Shown one piece after another: positions 29,813 through 43,100 of a stretch of DNA of 64,000 nucleotides. The notes beneath the pieces are model-generated. The model was not told the origin of the DNA. It ran no database searches and saw only the letters and a program-made list of their open reading frames with translations. Source of the stretch: Liolophura sinensis (Eukaryota; Mollusca; Polyplacophora; Chitonida; Chitonidae). The stretch's first letter is position 1. Each line of letters starts with the position of its first letter. The position numbers and the translations under genes were made by a program. The stretch covers positions 55,163,249 through 55,227,248 of the forward strand of contig NC_088295.1 in the NCBI RefSeq assembly GCF_032854445.1. The letters are read 5' to 3'.

Positions 29813-30012
29813 NNNNNNNNNNNNNNNNNNNNNNNNNNNNNNNNNNNNNNNNNNNNNNNNNNNNNNNNNNNNNNNNNNNNNNNNNNNNNNNNNNNNNNNN
29901 NNNNNNNNNNNNNNNNNNNNNNNNNNNNNNNNNNNNNNNNNNNNNNNNNNNNNNNNNNNNNNNNNNNNNNNNNNNNNNNNNNNNNNNNNNNNNNNNNNNN
30001 NNNNNNNNNNNN
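29813..30012. other. Assembly gap of exactly 200 N
   Basis: Two hundred undetermined bases; a round size usually marks a scaffold join of unknown true length. It lies in intergenic DNA, 1.1 kb before the first peptidase exon. Order and distance across it are assumptions of the assembly. Confidence 0.99.
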
Positions 30013-30064
30013 TCGTTCCCCATCGGCCAATCGGTCGATGGTACGAAGCCATCGCACGATGGAA

Positions 30065-30415
30065 CGGAGCCGCTTCAGTGGCCTAATGATTATACAGCGT
30101 CCGCCTCGAAGTTGGGAGACTCGGTATCAAACCCATGTCGTGTTGTAACAAAGACTTGCTGCTGCAGCGCCTAGCGCTCAGCACTGATAGGTTAGAGCAA
30201 GGAAACTTGACTGGTTGGCTCGGTGTCAGTATAATGTGACTGGGTGGAGATGTCATATCTGGTGTCTTCGCCATGATACTTGAGTGGCAGGTTGCACCTT
30301 GGCGGCATGGACTCCGCCTTGCCACAAGAAGACACAGTGTATGTACACATATCTAATGATTCTCGTCGCTATGTGGACTGAAAAATTGTACGACGTTAAA
30401 CCCAAAGCATACATA
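30065..30415 (+). mobile_element. SINE family B, near full length
   Basis: A tRNA-like head (GCTTCAGTGGCCTAATGATT, B-box-like GGTATCAAACCC), then the body GGTTAGAGCAAGGAAACTTG and 'GTCAGTATAATGTGAC', then the 3' segment 'GTGGACTGAAAAATTGTACG' with ACGTTAAACCC. It matches 58766-59095 along most of its length. Confidence 0.85.
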
Positions 30416-31104
30416 AATACACGATAGAACGTAGGTGTTGCGAAGCGATGGAACGATGTTAGGGCGATGTTCAGGATGACCTTCTGTTATCAATACAGTC
30501 ACATCGACCGCACTCACATGCATGCCGTTGTATCTCGTGATACTTAAGTATCAGATAATCTGTTTCCAGAGCTTTCACGAAAGAATGTCTATTGAACTTG
30601 CTTCCTCTTTGAAATATTAAATCTGACCAGATAACCTTAAACACACCTTGAGCAATTTGTTGAGACATTCGCCACTAGGCGTTGTTAGGTGATACCATAG
30701 CGAAGATTAGCATTTGTTCAGTTTCGTCGCATTGCGATGGGCAAGCACGGAGAAAGGTTACAGCACAACACATGGCCCGACCATGTTTACGGTGGAGGAT
30801 AAAGCTTGCAGCGAGCCTATATAAAGTTAACTTTGACAAACTTACAGAATGAGATAACCTAATTTGTATATGAATAGCGTATGTGCAGTAATGAGGTGTG
30901 TGTGGACCACACAACGCTGAAGAGCCGTCATATTCTGTGGGATACGTATTGTAACGACGTGTTGAGTATTAGAGCGGGGGGGTTAAGACGCGAGGTACAA
31001 ACTACTGAAGAACCCGCGGGCTTATTAGGAGGACTACAAGTTCAGTAAGCGTGAGCAAACAAGTCCCACATACAAAACGATTCACAAAGGAACACATCGT
31101 CGCC
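30416..31104. other. Upstream region of the peptidase gene
   Basis: No coding signal. Expected to hold the promoter and 5' UTR of the gene starting at 31105. I see no clear TATA box or initiator. The sequence directly before the start codon (CGTCGCC) is a favourable initiation context. Confidence 0.4.
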
Positions 31105-34100
31105 ATGGCGAAAGGGTAAGACAAGATTGATCGTCTTCAACTGTACTTTGTAGATGTTTTGTTTATAATGCATTGGCTTACGTACGTTTAATTAAGTAGG
31201 GGATACATACTCTTGTGAGGTTCACCCCTACGAACTCTTTCTGCCTGTGGAGAAAGGAAAATCGGAGGGTAAAACAAAAGAAACCCCGAGGGTACCGCAA
31301 AGTAATTCGAAAGGGTACCTCACAAACTAAATCCGAGGTACCGCAAGGAAATGACCTCAGGTGATGTAAGGAGACTTCGTCATAAAGTTAGATCCTTAGA
31401 AAGATTGCTTTGTAATATCCGTGTTATATACGGTATTCGGTAGGCTTTAAATGCTGTTCGAGGTCATGGGACCTGAACAGCATTTCAAGCCTACTGAGTA
31501 CCGTATATGATACAGATATTACAAAGCTCAGCCACATTGTACACATGCAGCTATGTATAGCTACGCCGTATAGTCCTAGGTTTCGAAAATGTAAAAGATT
31601 CTGATAATGTGATGCATAGTAAGTATTTTTATCGGTACATTGCGGTAAGATTATATATGATGCAGAAGACTGCAAAATAAGGGAAATTCAGAATTGTCAA
31701 TGGGTTGTGTTCAACACCACAAGTCTGACTAAATCTGAGACTCCAGTGAAGCGTGGGAGTAATTCGATCGTTATGTGCGATAAGTTTACCACGGTGTCAT
31801 CAATGCTCTCTTTAACTACAGGCTTGAGTTATATTTCTCTGCATGATGTTTTCTAAATTTATCATGCAATCTGTCACTTGTACGTGGGTCGTTAGTCCCA
31901 GAGGCTTAACGTCTGTGTTGTATTTCGTCCTTGTTGTAATGGACTGGGAAGTCATCACACTATCGTCTCTAATACCATTTAACTCATATCACCTACACCT
32001 TATTCAGTGAACGATAACCGATATATGCTATAGAATATAAGAAACTGTTTTTTTGTTCACATCCGTGATGTGGTTAGGGTGTGTCTCAGGTAACCTGTTG
32101 GTGTCTCGTTGGGGTGAATGTGAGGGGTGATGGGGTAGTTTCTACAGGTTGATTTTGAATGGATAGATCTTACCATTCAGTGCTTTGGGTCCTACTGTTG
32201 TGGGTATTGTGCTGTTGTCAGATTTTATGTGCAGATTGACAAATGTCAGATGCACTAACGGTGATTCATAAGAGATAAATCTTGATATCTCGAGGCACAG
32301 TTCCATGAACAAACGAACTGTTAAGAGATAGGATTACCAGTATACCGATGACTTGTTGTCTCGCGGCGTGGATTCGTATAATTTAGAGTCATCTTTTACA
32401 TGTCCTGTGGTGTATTCACACGCTGTTCATCGTAACTATAGGGCGGAAATTACTTATATCTCTTACTGTTATCTTTATTGTAACCGGGAATATTTTTCAG
32501 GACATTTGAGTCATACTAACTAGTGATTATTTATATTCATTAATTGGCAGGCTAGGTTTCGTAATGTAAAATGAAAATAATGTCACTTCACAGCTAACTT
32601 TATTAAAATGAATATACCATACTGAAGTTTTATGTCGTGCTTAAAGGAAAAGGGTGCAAATAAAACGATACCTTAGTCCTATACCCCCAATAAGGCAATT
32701 AATTTGCACTTCTGAAAAAAAAATAAGACCTTCAGCGAGTTCAGGTATTGACAAAGATCTGTTATCATGTAACTGTTAGCAGATGTGCAGGACATATGTA
32801 CACGAAGCCCTCCTACAACGTTACGTACCCATAACTACCATGGCAGCCAACGTTGTAGGCATAACGTCGCCATGACACGCTGGTAACGTTGAGAGGGCTT
32901 CGTTTTATTAAAGATACCATATCATTCTCCGAAGAGAAAGTGACATATCCACTGCGTCAACTCACGTTAGTACGTGTGATAACGTGTGGACTTTTACCCT
33001 TTATTTATCTCTGAAATAAAACTTACAAAGGGCCCTCAGTTACAGCAGAGATTATTTTAGATTGGTTGATTGCTTTTCAAACGGCGCAGATATCTACCAT
33101 CCGAGAAACCAGCCGCCGTACATGAGAAGCTGCTGCCAAAAGATGTATTGGAAACAATCATGCGGTATGCTGTGTGTCTTGAACTTTACGATTTAGATTT
33201 CTCTTTAGCAGTCTTAAAACATAATTTCCGTGTTTGTCACAGATCGTTGATGCCGCCTCAGGATGTCCCGACGTGAAAAAAACATGATCTCAGCACACTG
33301 GTCACGAATGGGGTAAATGACAACTAGCATACTGCTGTGTGGTTTTCGAGTTTTAACTGATTTTTTCTGTGTTAGACAGTTTTCGAAAGCGTTTGATTTC
33401 TGTTTTGGATATCAAAGGCCACAACTGTTTTCTATATGGTTGTATAATGCCCCCTCAACCCCCCGATATGTCTAAAATACTGCCAATGTGACGTTAAGCG
33501 CTAATTGTTCATTCATTTATTCAGATCGTTGACGTTTGAGAGAGGAGAGGGCAGCAGGGACTATCTGGATACGTCCTACAAGTCAGGACAAAACTTCAGG
33601 TTCTATCTTCTCGTCGCCATGTTGGCTTGCTTTGTATGTCTTGCAGTAGGCTTTGTCATCGGTTGGTTTGCACATCCAGCCAAAAGCCAAAACCACACCA
33701 GGTTCGTCTGTTTTACACCAGTATGAATCCTTGAGAATTTTAAGTGACATAAAATCTTGACCACTTACAGCACAGTTGTTTTGCTTTACTAATAATCGAG
33801 TCAGTTGTAAAATATAAATTTTTTTAAAAGTTCGACAAGAATTTGGAACACTTTTAACTTTTTATTACTGACTAATTTGTGTAAAATTATACCATTTTGT
33901 TTTTATTCACTTTTTGACATCTTCAGCGACATTCCTACAACCACAGGCAAAATCCTCTCCGGTTTATCTCGAGATAAAATTAAAGAATATCACAAGTAAG
34001 TATTAATTTATTTTATTTATTTGATTGGTGTTTTACGCCGTACTCAAGAATATTTCACTTATGCGATGGCGGCCAGTATTATGGTGGAAGGTAACTAGGC

Positions 34101-37100
34101 AGATTCCGAGCGAAACCCACAACCATACACAGGCTGCTGGCAGACCATCACACAAGTAAGTATTCGCAATCGAACAATAAATAAACTAAAATAGAAACAC
34201 AACGAGATAAACTCTGTAGGCGTCTTCTGTTACGATGGAGTTTTGACTTCGACTTTCTGCTGGTGGACTCAGCGTTCTCAAAGCTTTTACATGAACAGTT
34301 ACAAAAATAATACCTTAACTGATGACGTATTTCACCGGTTACGTGTGACTGTTTGCCAGCTATCACACTGTTGTCGCTGCTCTGGTTTTACTTTGTATAT
34401 TGTAAGTCTTTATTGTATTCTATAGCGCTATGTCACTTTTTTTCACTTCGACTGATACAGGTATCGCCTATGATAGAAATCCACAGTATAACCACACAGG
34501 GCAAAAATCGTAGCTCCCCCATGAAGCTGTCACAGTGACGATCCACGGACAGTATTCACTTTAGACAATCTGTTCACTGTGGACAATGTTCTCGCTGTGG
34601 ACAATACCACTTGGAACAGTGTTTACTGCAGACAATCTGTTCTTTGTGCACAATGTTCACATTGTGGACAGTGTTCACTTGGGACAGTGTTTGTTGCAGA
34701 CAATCTGTTCGCTGTGAACCATGTTCACACTACAGACAATGTTCACTTGGGACAGTGTTCACTGCAGACAATCTGTTCAGTGTAGACAGTGTTGGGACAG
34801 TGTTTACTGCAGACAATCTGTTCACTGTGCACAATGCTCCGTTGGCCACGTCAATTTCCTCTTGGGTATGTGTTATACCAATTTAATGGCTATTGTATAT
34901 TGTTTACAGGTTTCTGACGAATAAACCTCGGTTAACAGCCACAGATGGAGAGTTCGAGGCCGTGGACTATATTGTCGCTCAAATGAGTTCACATGGACTT
35001 GACTCAGTGAAGGTGAAGTCCTACGACGTACTGATGTCATACCCCAACAGCTCCAACCCAAATAAGGTCAGATTTTTAGACTTAATGTCCGTAGAATTTG
35101 TGTCCGCTTCCAGGGGGGTTATTGCAAAAGGGAGATGGATTCTTAATTTATGACAAATGACTGCTAAAAAAAAGTTAATCTCTAATTTTTAACAGACACT
35201 CAATTGTTTGAGTGATGCTAGAATATATTCTGTTATTGTAACACAATATTCTGTTATATTCAACATAATATTCTGTTGGTGTAATAGAATATTGATGTTG
35301 AACTAATAGAGTATGTGTGTACGTCTATTATATTGTTGTATTTAACAGAATAATCTGCCGCAATAGCAGAATACATTCCAGGATCACTCAGACAATAGAC
35401 TTTCAGTGAGATATAACGAATTATTTTTTTGAGTGTAGCGCAATAAATTTGGGCCGTGGGATGATATAGGTCACTGTATACTTGACGACGGTGATAAATT
35501 CTCAAGCTAAACCTCCCATGGAAATAAAAGTCTACCATCAACTAGCTTGGTTTATTTATTTCAGGGATTTTTAAGGGCGTTCTCAAGAATTTATTCATCT
35601 ACTTAATGGCGATAGTGTGTATTTATAGAGTAAGAGATCATACATAACTTAACTATCATAACTATCATGTGAACTGTCTAACTGCAGACCACTTAATATG
35701 TTATCACGGACATATCACGGTCAGAAATTGTATTTATTGGTCGCTAAAGAGAGGCCAAAACCTTGGCATGTGGTACAGCTCCTTAAAGGGAATAGTATTT
35801 ATTTATTTATTTATTTGATTGGTGTTTTACGCCGTACTCAAGAATATTTCACTTAGACGACGGCGGCCAGCGTTATGGTGGGAGGAAACCGGGCAGAGCC
35901 CGGGGGAAACCCACGACCATCTGCAGGTTGCTGCAAGACCTTCCCACGTACGGCCGGAGAGGAAGCCAGCATGAGCTGGACTTAAACTCACAACGACGGC
36001 ATTGGTGAGAGACTCCTGGGTAATTATGCCGCGCGGACTTCCCCTCGGCCATTGAAGCCCCCCAAGGGAATAGTAATGCGACTCTGTGGTTAAGAAACGT
36101 GAATCTGTAAAGTCCGACATTCGTATACGTCTCGTAAACAATGAAGGAGCGTTCCATGTGGATAATAAAAACACCTACTCCAGAACAACTTAAAGCACCC
36201 TGCTTCAGCTAGTTGTTCGAATGTATATTAGCTAATAGTGGTATTAAGTCATTTTTTTTACATTTAGCCAACTTCTGCAGCCAGTGCAGTTTTCAGAAGT
36301 CAAAGTGTAACAGCAGAATATTTAGTTCATATATATTATACTATACCACAATTATTTTGGGGCTAAGTATTAAATTGAAGACTGGCTTTAAGTTAAATCT
36401 GGTATGAATTCTGAATACAACCGGGCCCTGTTCCCAAAGCAGTGTCTAAGATAAGTTATATAAAGTGTAAATAAAGCTGGTAACATGTAAGACGGAAGCA
36501 TTGATCAGTTGTTGTTTTTTTGAACAGGGAAGACATGTTCTGTAGATATTACATCACTTTATTTATTTATTTATCTATTTGAATGGCGTTTTACGCCGTA
36601 CTCAAATAAAATATTTCACTTATACGACGGCGGTCAGCACTATACGGTGGGGAGGGGGGGGGGAGCCTCCGTGGCTCAGTTGGTTAGAGCGCTAGCGCAG
36701 CGTAATGACCCAGGAGTCTCTCACCATTGCGGTCGCTGTGAGTTCAAGTCCAGCTTATGCTGGCTTCCTCTCCGGCTGTATGTGAGAAGGTCTGTCATCA
36801 GCCTGCGAATGGTCGTAGGTTTCTTCCGGGCTGTGCCCGGTTTCCGCCCACCATAACACTGGCCGCCGTCGTATAAGTGAAATATTCTTGAGTACAGCGT
36901 AAAACACCAATCAAAACAAAAAAAAAAAACAAAAAAACTATACGGTGGGGAGGAAACCGGGCAGAGCCCGGGGGAAACCCACGACCATTCGCAGGTTGAT
37001 GACAGACCTTCTCACATACGGCCGGAGAGGAAGCCAGCATGAGCTGGACTTGAACTCACAGCGACCGCATTGGTGAGAGAACCAATCCACGACAATCAGT

Positions 37101-40100
37101 AGGTTTACACCTCTTTAAATTTGTCGTAGTTGTCCGTGAATAATGTCCACGTGGAGTACAAATATAGGTATCTCTGTCAGGCTTTGATTGCAACTGTTCA
37201 TGTAATAACAGTCGACCGAGTCGATGTAATAAACATGGATGCTTCCGCTTTAACCCTGGGCTAATCCAGGGTTAATTAGATACCACTGTAATAACTATGA
37301 AAAAGTTAGCCAGATTCCTTGAACCCTCTGTACATAATTGTCAACAGTATCCTCGAAACAGTAGTTTATTATTCATTACCTTCTGACGTTGATTGAAATC
37401 ATCACATTGGATCTTTGAAACATGTTTTGGTTTGCTCCCCTTGCATTCTTTGAATGGTATTGTATGTCAGATGTGATTGCAAAACGGCATTTTGTCTCTG
37501 GATATCTACAGGTTCAAGTGCTCAGTGGAGGAACCGTGCTATTCCAGTCACAGCCCTATGAGAAAGGTTTATCAGGGGAAGATAACTCTAAAATTGTTCC
37601 GCCGTATAATTCGTTCGCACCTGCTGGGCAGGCTCAGGTAAGTCTTGGTGTGATTTGCTGAACATTTCCCGCCGTTACAAGTCGGTTCCAGGCTGTGTAA
37701 AAACACATCCTGCTCCGCTGTTACGTTGCTGTTGCAGTACTTGTGTGTAACCTCTTTGTTTACGTGCTGAATTATTCAGAAACAGTAACGTATAACAAAC
37801 GAGCACATAGCTTGGTATAAAACCACACAAGGCACCTGGCCTTGGGGACAATGACCGTCCAACGACGCTCGTGTGTCCGTTTGTGCAATCTAGCCTTCCT
37901 TGAAGATCACCTGTCTTCCACAAATATGATGTGCTTCTCTGGGGAAAGTTCGTCAGCAACCTGCCATAAGTAGGTGGTTTACTCCGGTAACTCTTGCCGT
38001 TAACCGTTGTTTGAACATATAAATGAAAGAATGTTTCTTCTGCTTATATTGTAGGGGAAGATTATTTACGTCAATTATGGTCGTATTGAGGATTTTCTGT
38101 TTTTTGCGTGACAACTTGTCAGTGGATTTTACGAATACGCTTGTCATCGCCCGGTATGGAAGAGTATTCCGTGGAGACAAGGTAAGGGTAAGATAAGGAT
38201 GGTAACACTATGATATGGTGATTCAGTGGAGACAAGGTAAGGGTAAGACAAGGATGGTAATACTGTGACATGGTGATTCCGTGGAGACAAGGTAAGGGTA
38301 AGATAAGGATGGTTACACTATGAGAGTAAGATAAGGATGGTAACACTATGATATGGTGATTCAGTGGAGACAAGGTAAGGGTAAGATAAGGATGGTTACA
38401 CTATGATATGGTGATTCCGTGGAGACAAGGTAAGGGTAAGACAAGGATGGTAACACTATGATATGGTGATTCCGTGGAGACAAGGTAAGGGTAAGATAAG
38501 GATGGTTACACTATGATATGGTGATTCCGTGGAGACAAGGTAAGGGTAAGACAAGGATGGTAACACTATGATATGGTGATTCCGTGGAGACAAGGTAAGA
38601 GTAAGATAATGACGGTAACGCTATTACATGGTGATTCCGCTCAGACAAGATATCAGGTGACGTGTTTCCGAAGAAGAAATTACAAAACGTTTAGGTATGC
38701 AATACGTGTCCGCTTCCAAAGAATCATTTTTAATTGTTTTTTGTGAATCTATGCGTCGAAACAGACATTTGTGCACAAGCTGTCAACCAGTGGTCGTTCA
38801 GGATCAATGATCGTAAGGCCAATTCCCAGAACGACGTTTAACAGAAACCACCAGGGAACCAAAGAAGCTGTATAAAGTTTACGAAATTAGGACGGAAGAC
38901 ATAAGCCATATCTTCTTTTGGTTATCAACCCGGTTAAGTTTCGGTGACATTGACCAAGTGTTTCTATGCCTGCGGGATCATATTCTGTGGCGATAGTCAT
39001 ATTTTGTTGCAAGCTTATGAAAAAGATTACCTTGTACCTCATGTACACCTAATCATGTACAAGATTCTGATGGTTTTTCAGTGCCCTTTTCCTTTGTCAG
39101 ATCTTAATTACCTCGTGAACACTCTTCCTTGTAACTGTGCGACTGTGGTATGGTGAATTGCATGGTTTGCTTTGTGTTTTAACTGGTTAATGCCATTACC
39201 TAGATTTGAAGTCTAATTTTGCTGTCAGATCCTAAAGTTACATTTGGATGTGTTTTCAGTTGAAGAATGCGTGGAAGTTCAATGCTTCTGGGTTGATTTT
39301 GTTTACCGACCCAGCTGACTTTAATGCAGATAACTCCTCCAAGACATACCCTGACTCCTGGTGGATGCCTCCCTCAGGGCTACAGAGAGGCACTGTGGGT
39401 GGGGATGGAGATTACCTCACACCCTTCTACCCCGCCACAGGTAACGTTTACAGATCTCCATTTCCTGGAGCTGGTGTTGAATATTTAGTATTGAGTAGTT
39501 TTAAATTTATCTCACTTCTGACACCAAAAACTGTAAAATGTGTGTGTGAACATTTATGCGACAAACGTGTGGTGTAAATGATATAATAAATAGTTATGTG
39601 TCTCATAATTATTATTTTGAATTGAGAAAGCGTGCAAATAATGGTGATATAACTGCAATGCAGGGAAGCTTTTGCACTGTCCTCAAAAGACAACGCTGTT
39701 TTCATATCAGGCCTTCATATATTCTAGGAAAAATCTATAAGAAGCCGATGATTACCGGCTAAATATTTAAGATTTCTAAATTTGGAGGGCTAACCTCAGA
39801 ACTTTCCAACACGTGTAATTTGAGTCCGTGTACGTTGCTTTTGCTTTCGCTTTCGCTTTTGCATGTGGTATGCAGATATTTGTTATCAGTGTTTTAATGA
39901 GTGAAAATAACGATTCGGACGTGTAATTGTCTCTTTTTTAACTTAACTGCACGCTAGATACCAGCCTTAAAGTGAATGTTTAAGGCTGAAAAATTTCAGG
40001 TTGAAATCATCTGAAAAATATTTTCATTTCAGACTACGCTTATCGCCTTGACGTCAGTGAGGTTGACCTCCCGAAGATTCCGTGTCAACCAATCGGCTAC

Positions 40101-43100
40101 GGTGACGCCTACCACATTTTGAGGTATATATTTGTTATATAATGAATGTGTATGGGCGTCGTAGTTGTATCAGGTATATACAATGACACTGAAACACGGA
40201 ATACTCTCCTAAATCAGTGGACTCGTACACTGAATTGTCGAAAATAATCAAATAAAGATCTTATAATTTACACACCATTGTCACACAAGTGAAAACTTCT
40301 TGAACAGAGCATTAAACAAAAATTAAATGAATATATAAATTCAGACAATCTTGTACAAGCTGTTTTGGTTCAATCCTGGTCAAAATAAAGAATTGTCGTG
40401 ATTCTTCTGGGCCTTGGTATACTCGTCAGCAATCGATAACGCTCGAACGGTGGTTTAGATAGTTTATTATGAAAATGTGTGGAACGATATGCCTTCTTCC
40501 AACCAATAAGGTATTAGCTCTGATCTCGATCTGGGAATTGAAATATTTATTTTATTTATCTATTTGATTGGTGTTTTACGCTGTACTCATGAATATTTCA
40601 CTTATACGACGGCGGCCAACATTATGGTGGGAGGAAACCGGGTGGAGCCTGGTGGAAACCCACGACCATCCGCAGGCTGCTGGCAGACCTTCCCACTTAC
40701 GGCCGGAGAGGAAGCCAGCATGAGCTGGGCTTGAACTCGCAGCGACCGCATTGGTGAGAGGGATTGAAATATGTGCGTCGCGTGTGAGAAAGGTCGTCAA
40801 TAATTAAGTTCTGGGGTTTGTTCTTGACACTCCATTTTCCTCCAGTCATGAAACTGACCGTCGTACAGTATAACCTACAGCTTGGACCATATTTCAAATA
40901 AATAAACAAATAATGCTTTCTGTCCTCTATTCATAGCTAGAAACGACCGTAAACTCTAAGTTAATGGCCATCCTTGGAAATATAACATATTTAAACAGCT
41001 TTAATGGGCATAGCCTTAAGTTTCAAGTTAAAAAATGGCGTATGTCGTAAGCTATTTATGGTGCATCGAAATGTAAGTAGCTAGCCGTAAGTTACTTATT
41101 ATGCCTGTAAATCTAAGATACTATAACCGTAAGTTACTGATTGTGTATGGAAATCTAAGGTATATGGCCAAGCACAAGATGCCACAATATTTCCTTCGCT
41201 GTGCGTGAATTAGCTAAGTTGTTTTTGTTGAAATCGTTTCCATGCAGTCGTATGGGTGGTCGCAAAGCACCGACAGCTTGGCAAGGCGGTCTCAACTTCA
41301 CCTATCACATTGGACCAGATATGGACGACCCATTAACGTGAGTTTGAGTTTAATATACTAGTATCTGGTATATTCTATATACACTGTTTCTTCTCTTTTA
41401 CTGTTGCTTCTCTTTTAACGGTGTCCTGGAGAGGTCTAAAAGGTAAACTGATGTATGATTGCACGATATACGTGCTAAACATTGTACAAAGGGTTATTAT
41501 GTACAGAGTTCTCGAAATAAAAGCGTGAGTGAGCATTCTGTGGAGACGATTAACCCACTACCGATGTTATCGTGTAATTGCCGCCGACAATATTAGCTCG
41601 CCTGTCTGCATACTGAAATAAGGAAAAATTACCTTTGGCAATGTGAAGCGTAGTTGTAACCCCAGGAGTAATGAGTGTAAAGACACGTATATGCATCAGT
41701 CACAGTTTTCTGCAGTGACGTTTCACTCTACGCCTACTACCTACATTCACAAAAAGTGTGACGTATACCACAGGGAAAGTTGGACCGCTTTGTTAAAGGC
41801 GGAAAGGCCCAGTTTCCTTCAACCATAATGCTGGCCGTCGTTGTAGAAGTGAAGTATTCTTGAGCACGGCGTAAAATACCAATAAAATAAATAAATAATA
41901 AATAAATAAAGGCGGAAAGAACTTCTACATTTTGTCATCATATGCAACGCCATATACTCAAACTGCAAGGTTTTAACACACAATTTTGAATATCTGTGTT
42001 ACTGAATAAAGAAAAAATTTGCTCCTGTTGTGGTAGGAAGGTACAGGTATGAAAAGAATTTCGTAACTGGGGGAGCCTTGTCGTGCCTAAGACTTTTAAT
42101 TGGCAGTTGGCAGTTGGCAGTTTTGGTTCTTCCCTCCCTCGTTCGTCGCTCAGCGTGAGGGTTCTTGTGGCTTTGTCTGGTTCACAAAAACCTACTCCCC
42201 TGCGTGAAAATCTCTAGTTACTGGTTTAAAAAGGCAAAAACCAAATAAACAAATTTAACGAAGCGTTACCTACACGTGGTGTATAGGTGTCGTATGTGTT
42301 ATTGTCCGCAGAACTAGATAAGTTATTGAATCTGTTCAAGTCATCAAAATATATATTGCAAAAAATCTAAAAGTAAATATGTAAATAGACCAGACGCATT
42401 GTAAACAAAAAACAAACAAACAATGTATAATGCATGAATAAAAGCGCTGATTTGACGGGCCACGATATCCGAAAGGAAAGTGACCCTAAAACCAGTATTT
42501 CAATAAAGTGTCCGGAGAATTATAGTGCTTCCTGACATGGAATGGCTGTATGGCGGTGTCCACGTTTAGGGAGTAGAATTATAACAGTTATTCTCGTGTT
42601 ATAAGTCATGTTTCCATCGAGAAACCTTGTAGAGAATAACATTGCTTACTGTCATTTTATGACAATAATGCGATGTCTATGCAGACAAGAAAGCATGTTT
42701 GCCTTATGTCTAGATATGGTTATATCCAGTGAAGTTTTTGGTCTCTTGCAGAGAGGTGCGATTGGAGGTAAATAACTACGTGAAGATCCGCCCCGTGAAG
42801 AATATTATAGCGACAATTAAGGGCAGTCTGGAACCAGGTGAGCCAAGGTGACAGTTTGTGATTAGAGCAACAGTAAAAGTGCAGTCTGAAAACATGTGAG
42901 CCAGGGCGACGGTCTGTGATTATAGCGACAGTATAAAGGGCAGTGTGGAAATATGTGAGCCAGGGTGAGGGAGGGTCTGTGATTATAGCGACAGTATGAA
43001 GGGCAGTGTGGAAACGTGTGAGCCAGGGCGACGGTCTGTGATTATAGCGACAGTATAAAGGGCAGTGTGGAAACATGTGAGCCAGGGTGAGGGTCTGTGA

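Noticed and set aside
29695-30086. Open frames across the N gap
   Set aside because: They consist mainly of undetermined bases.
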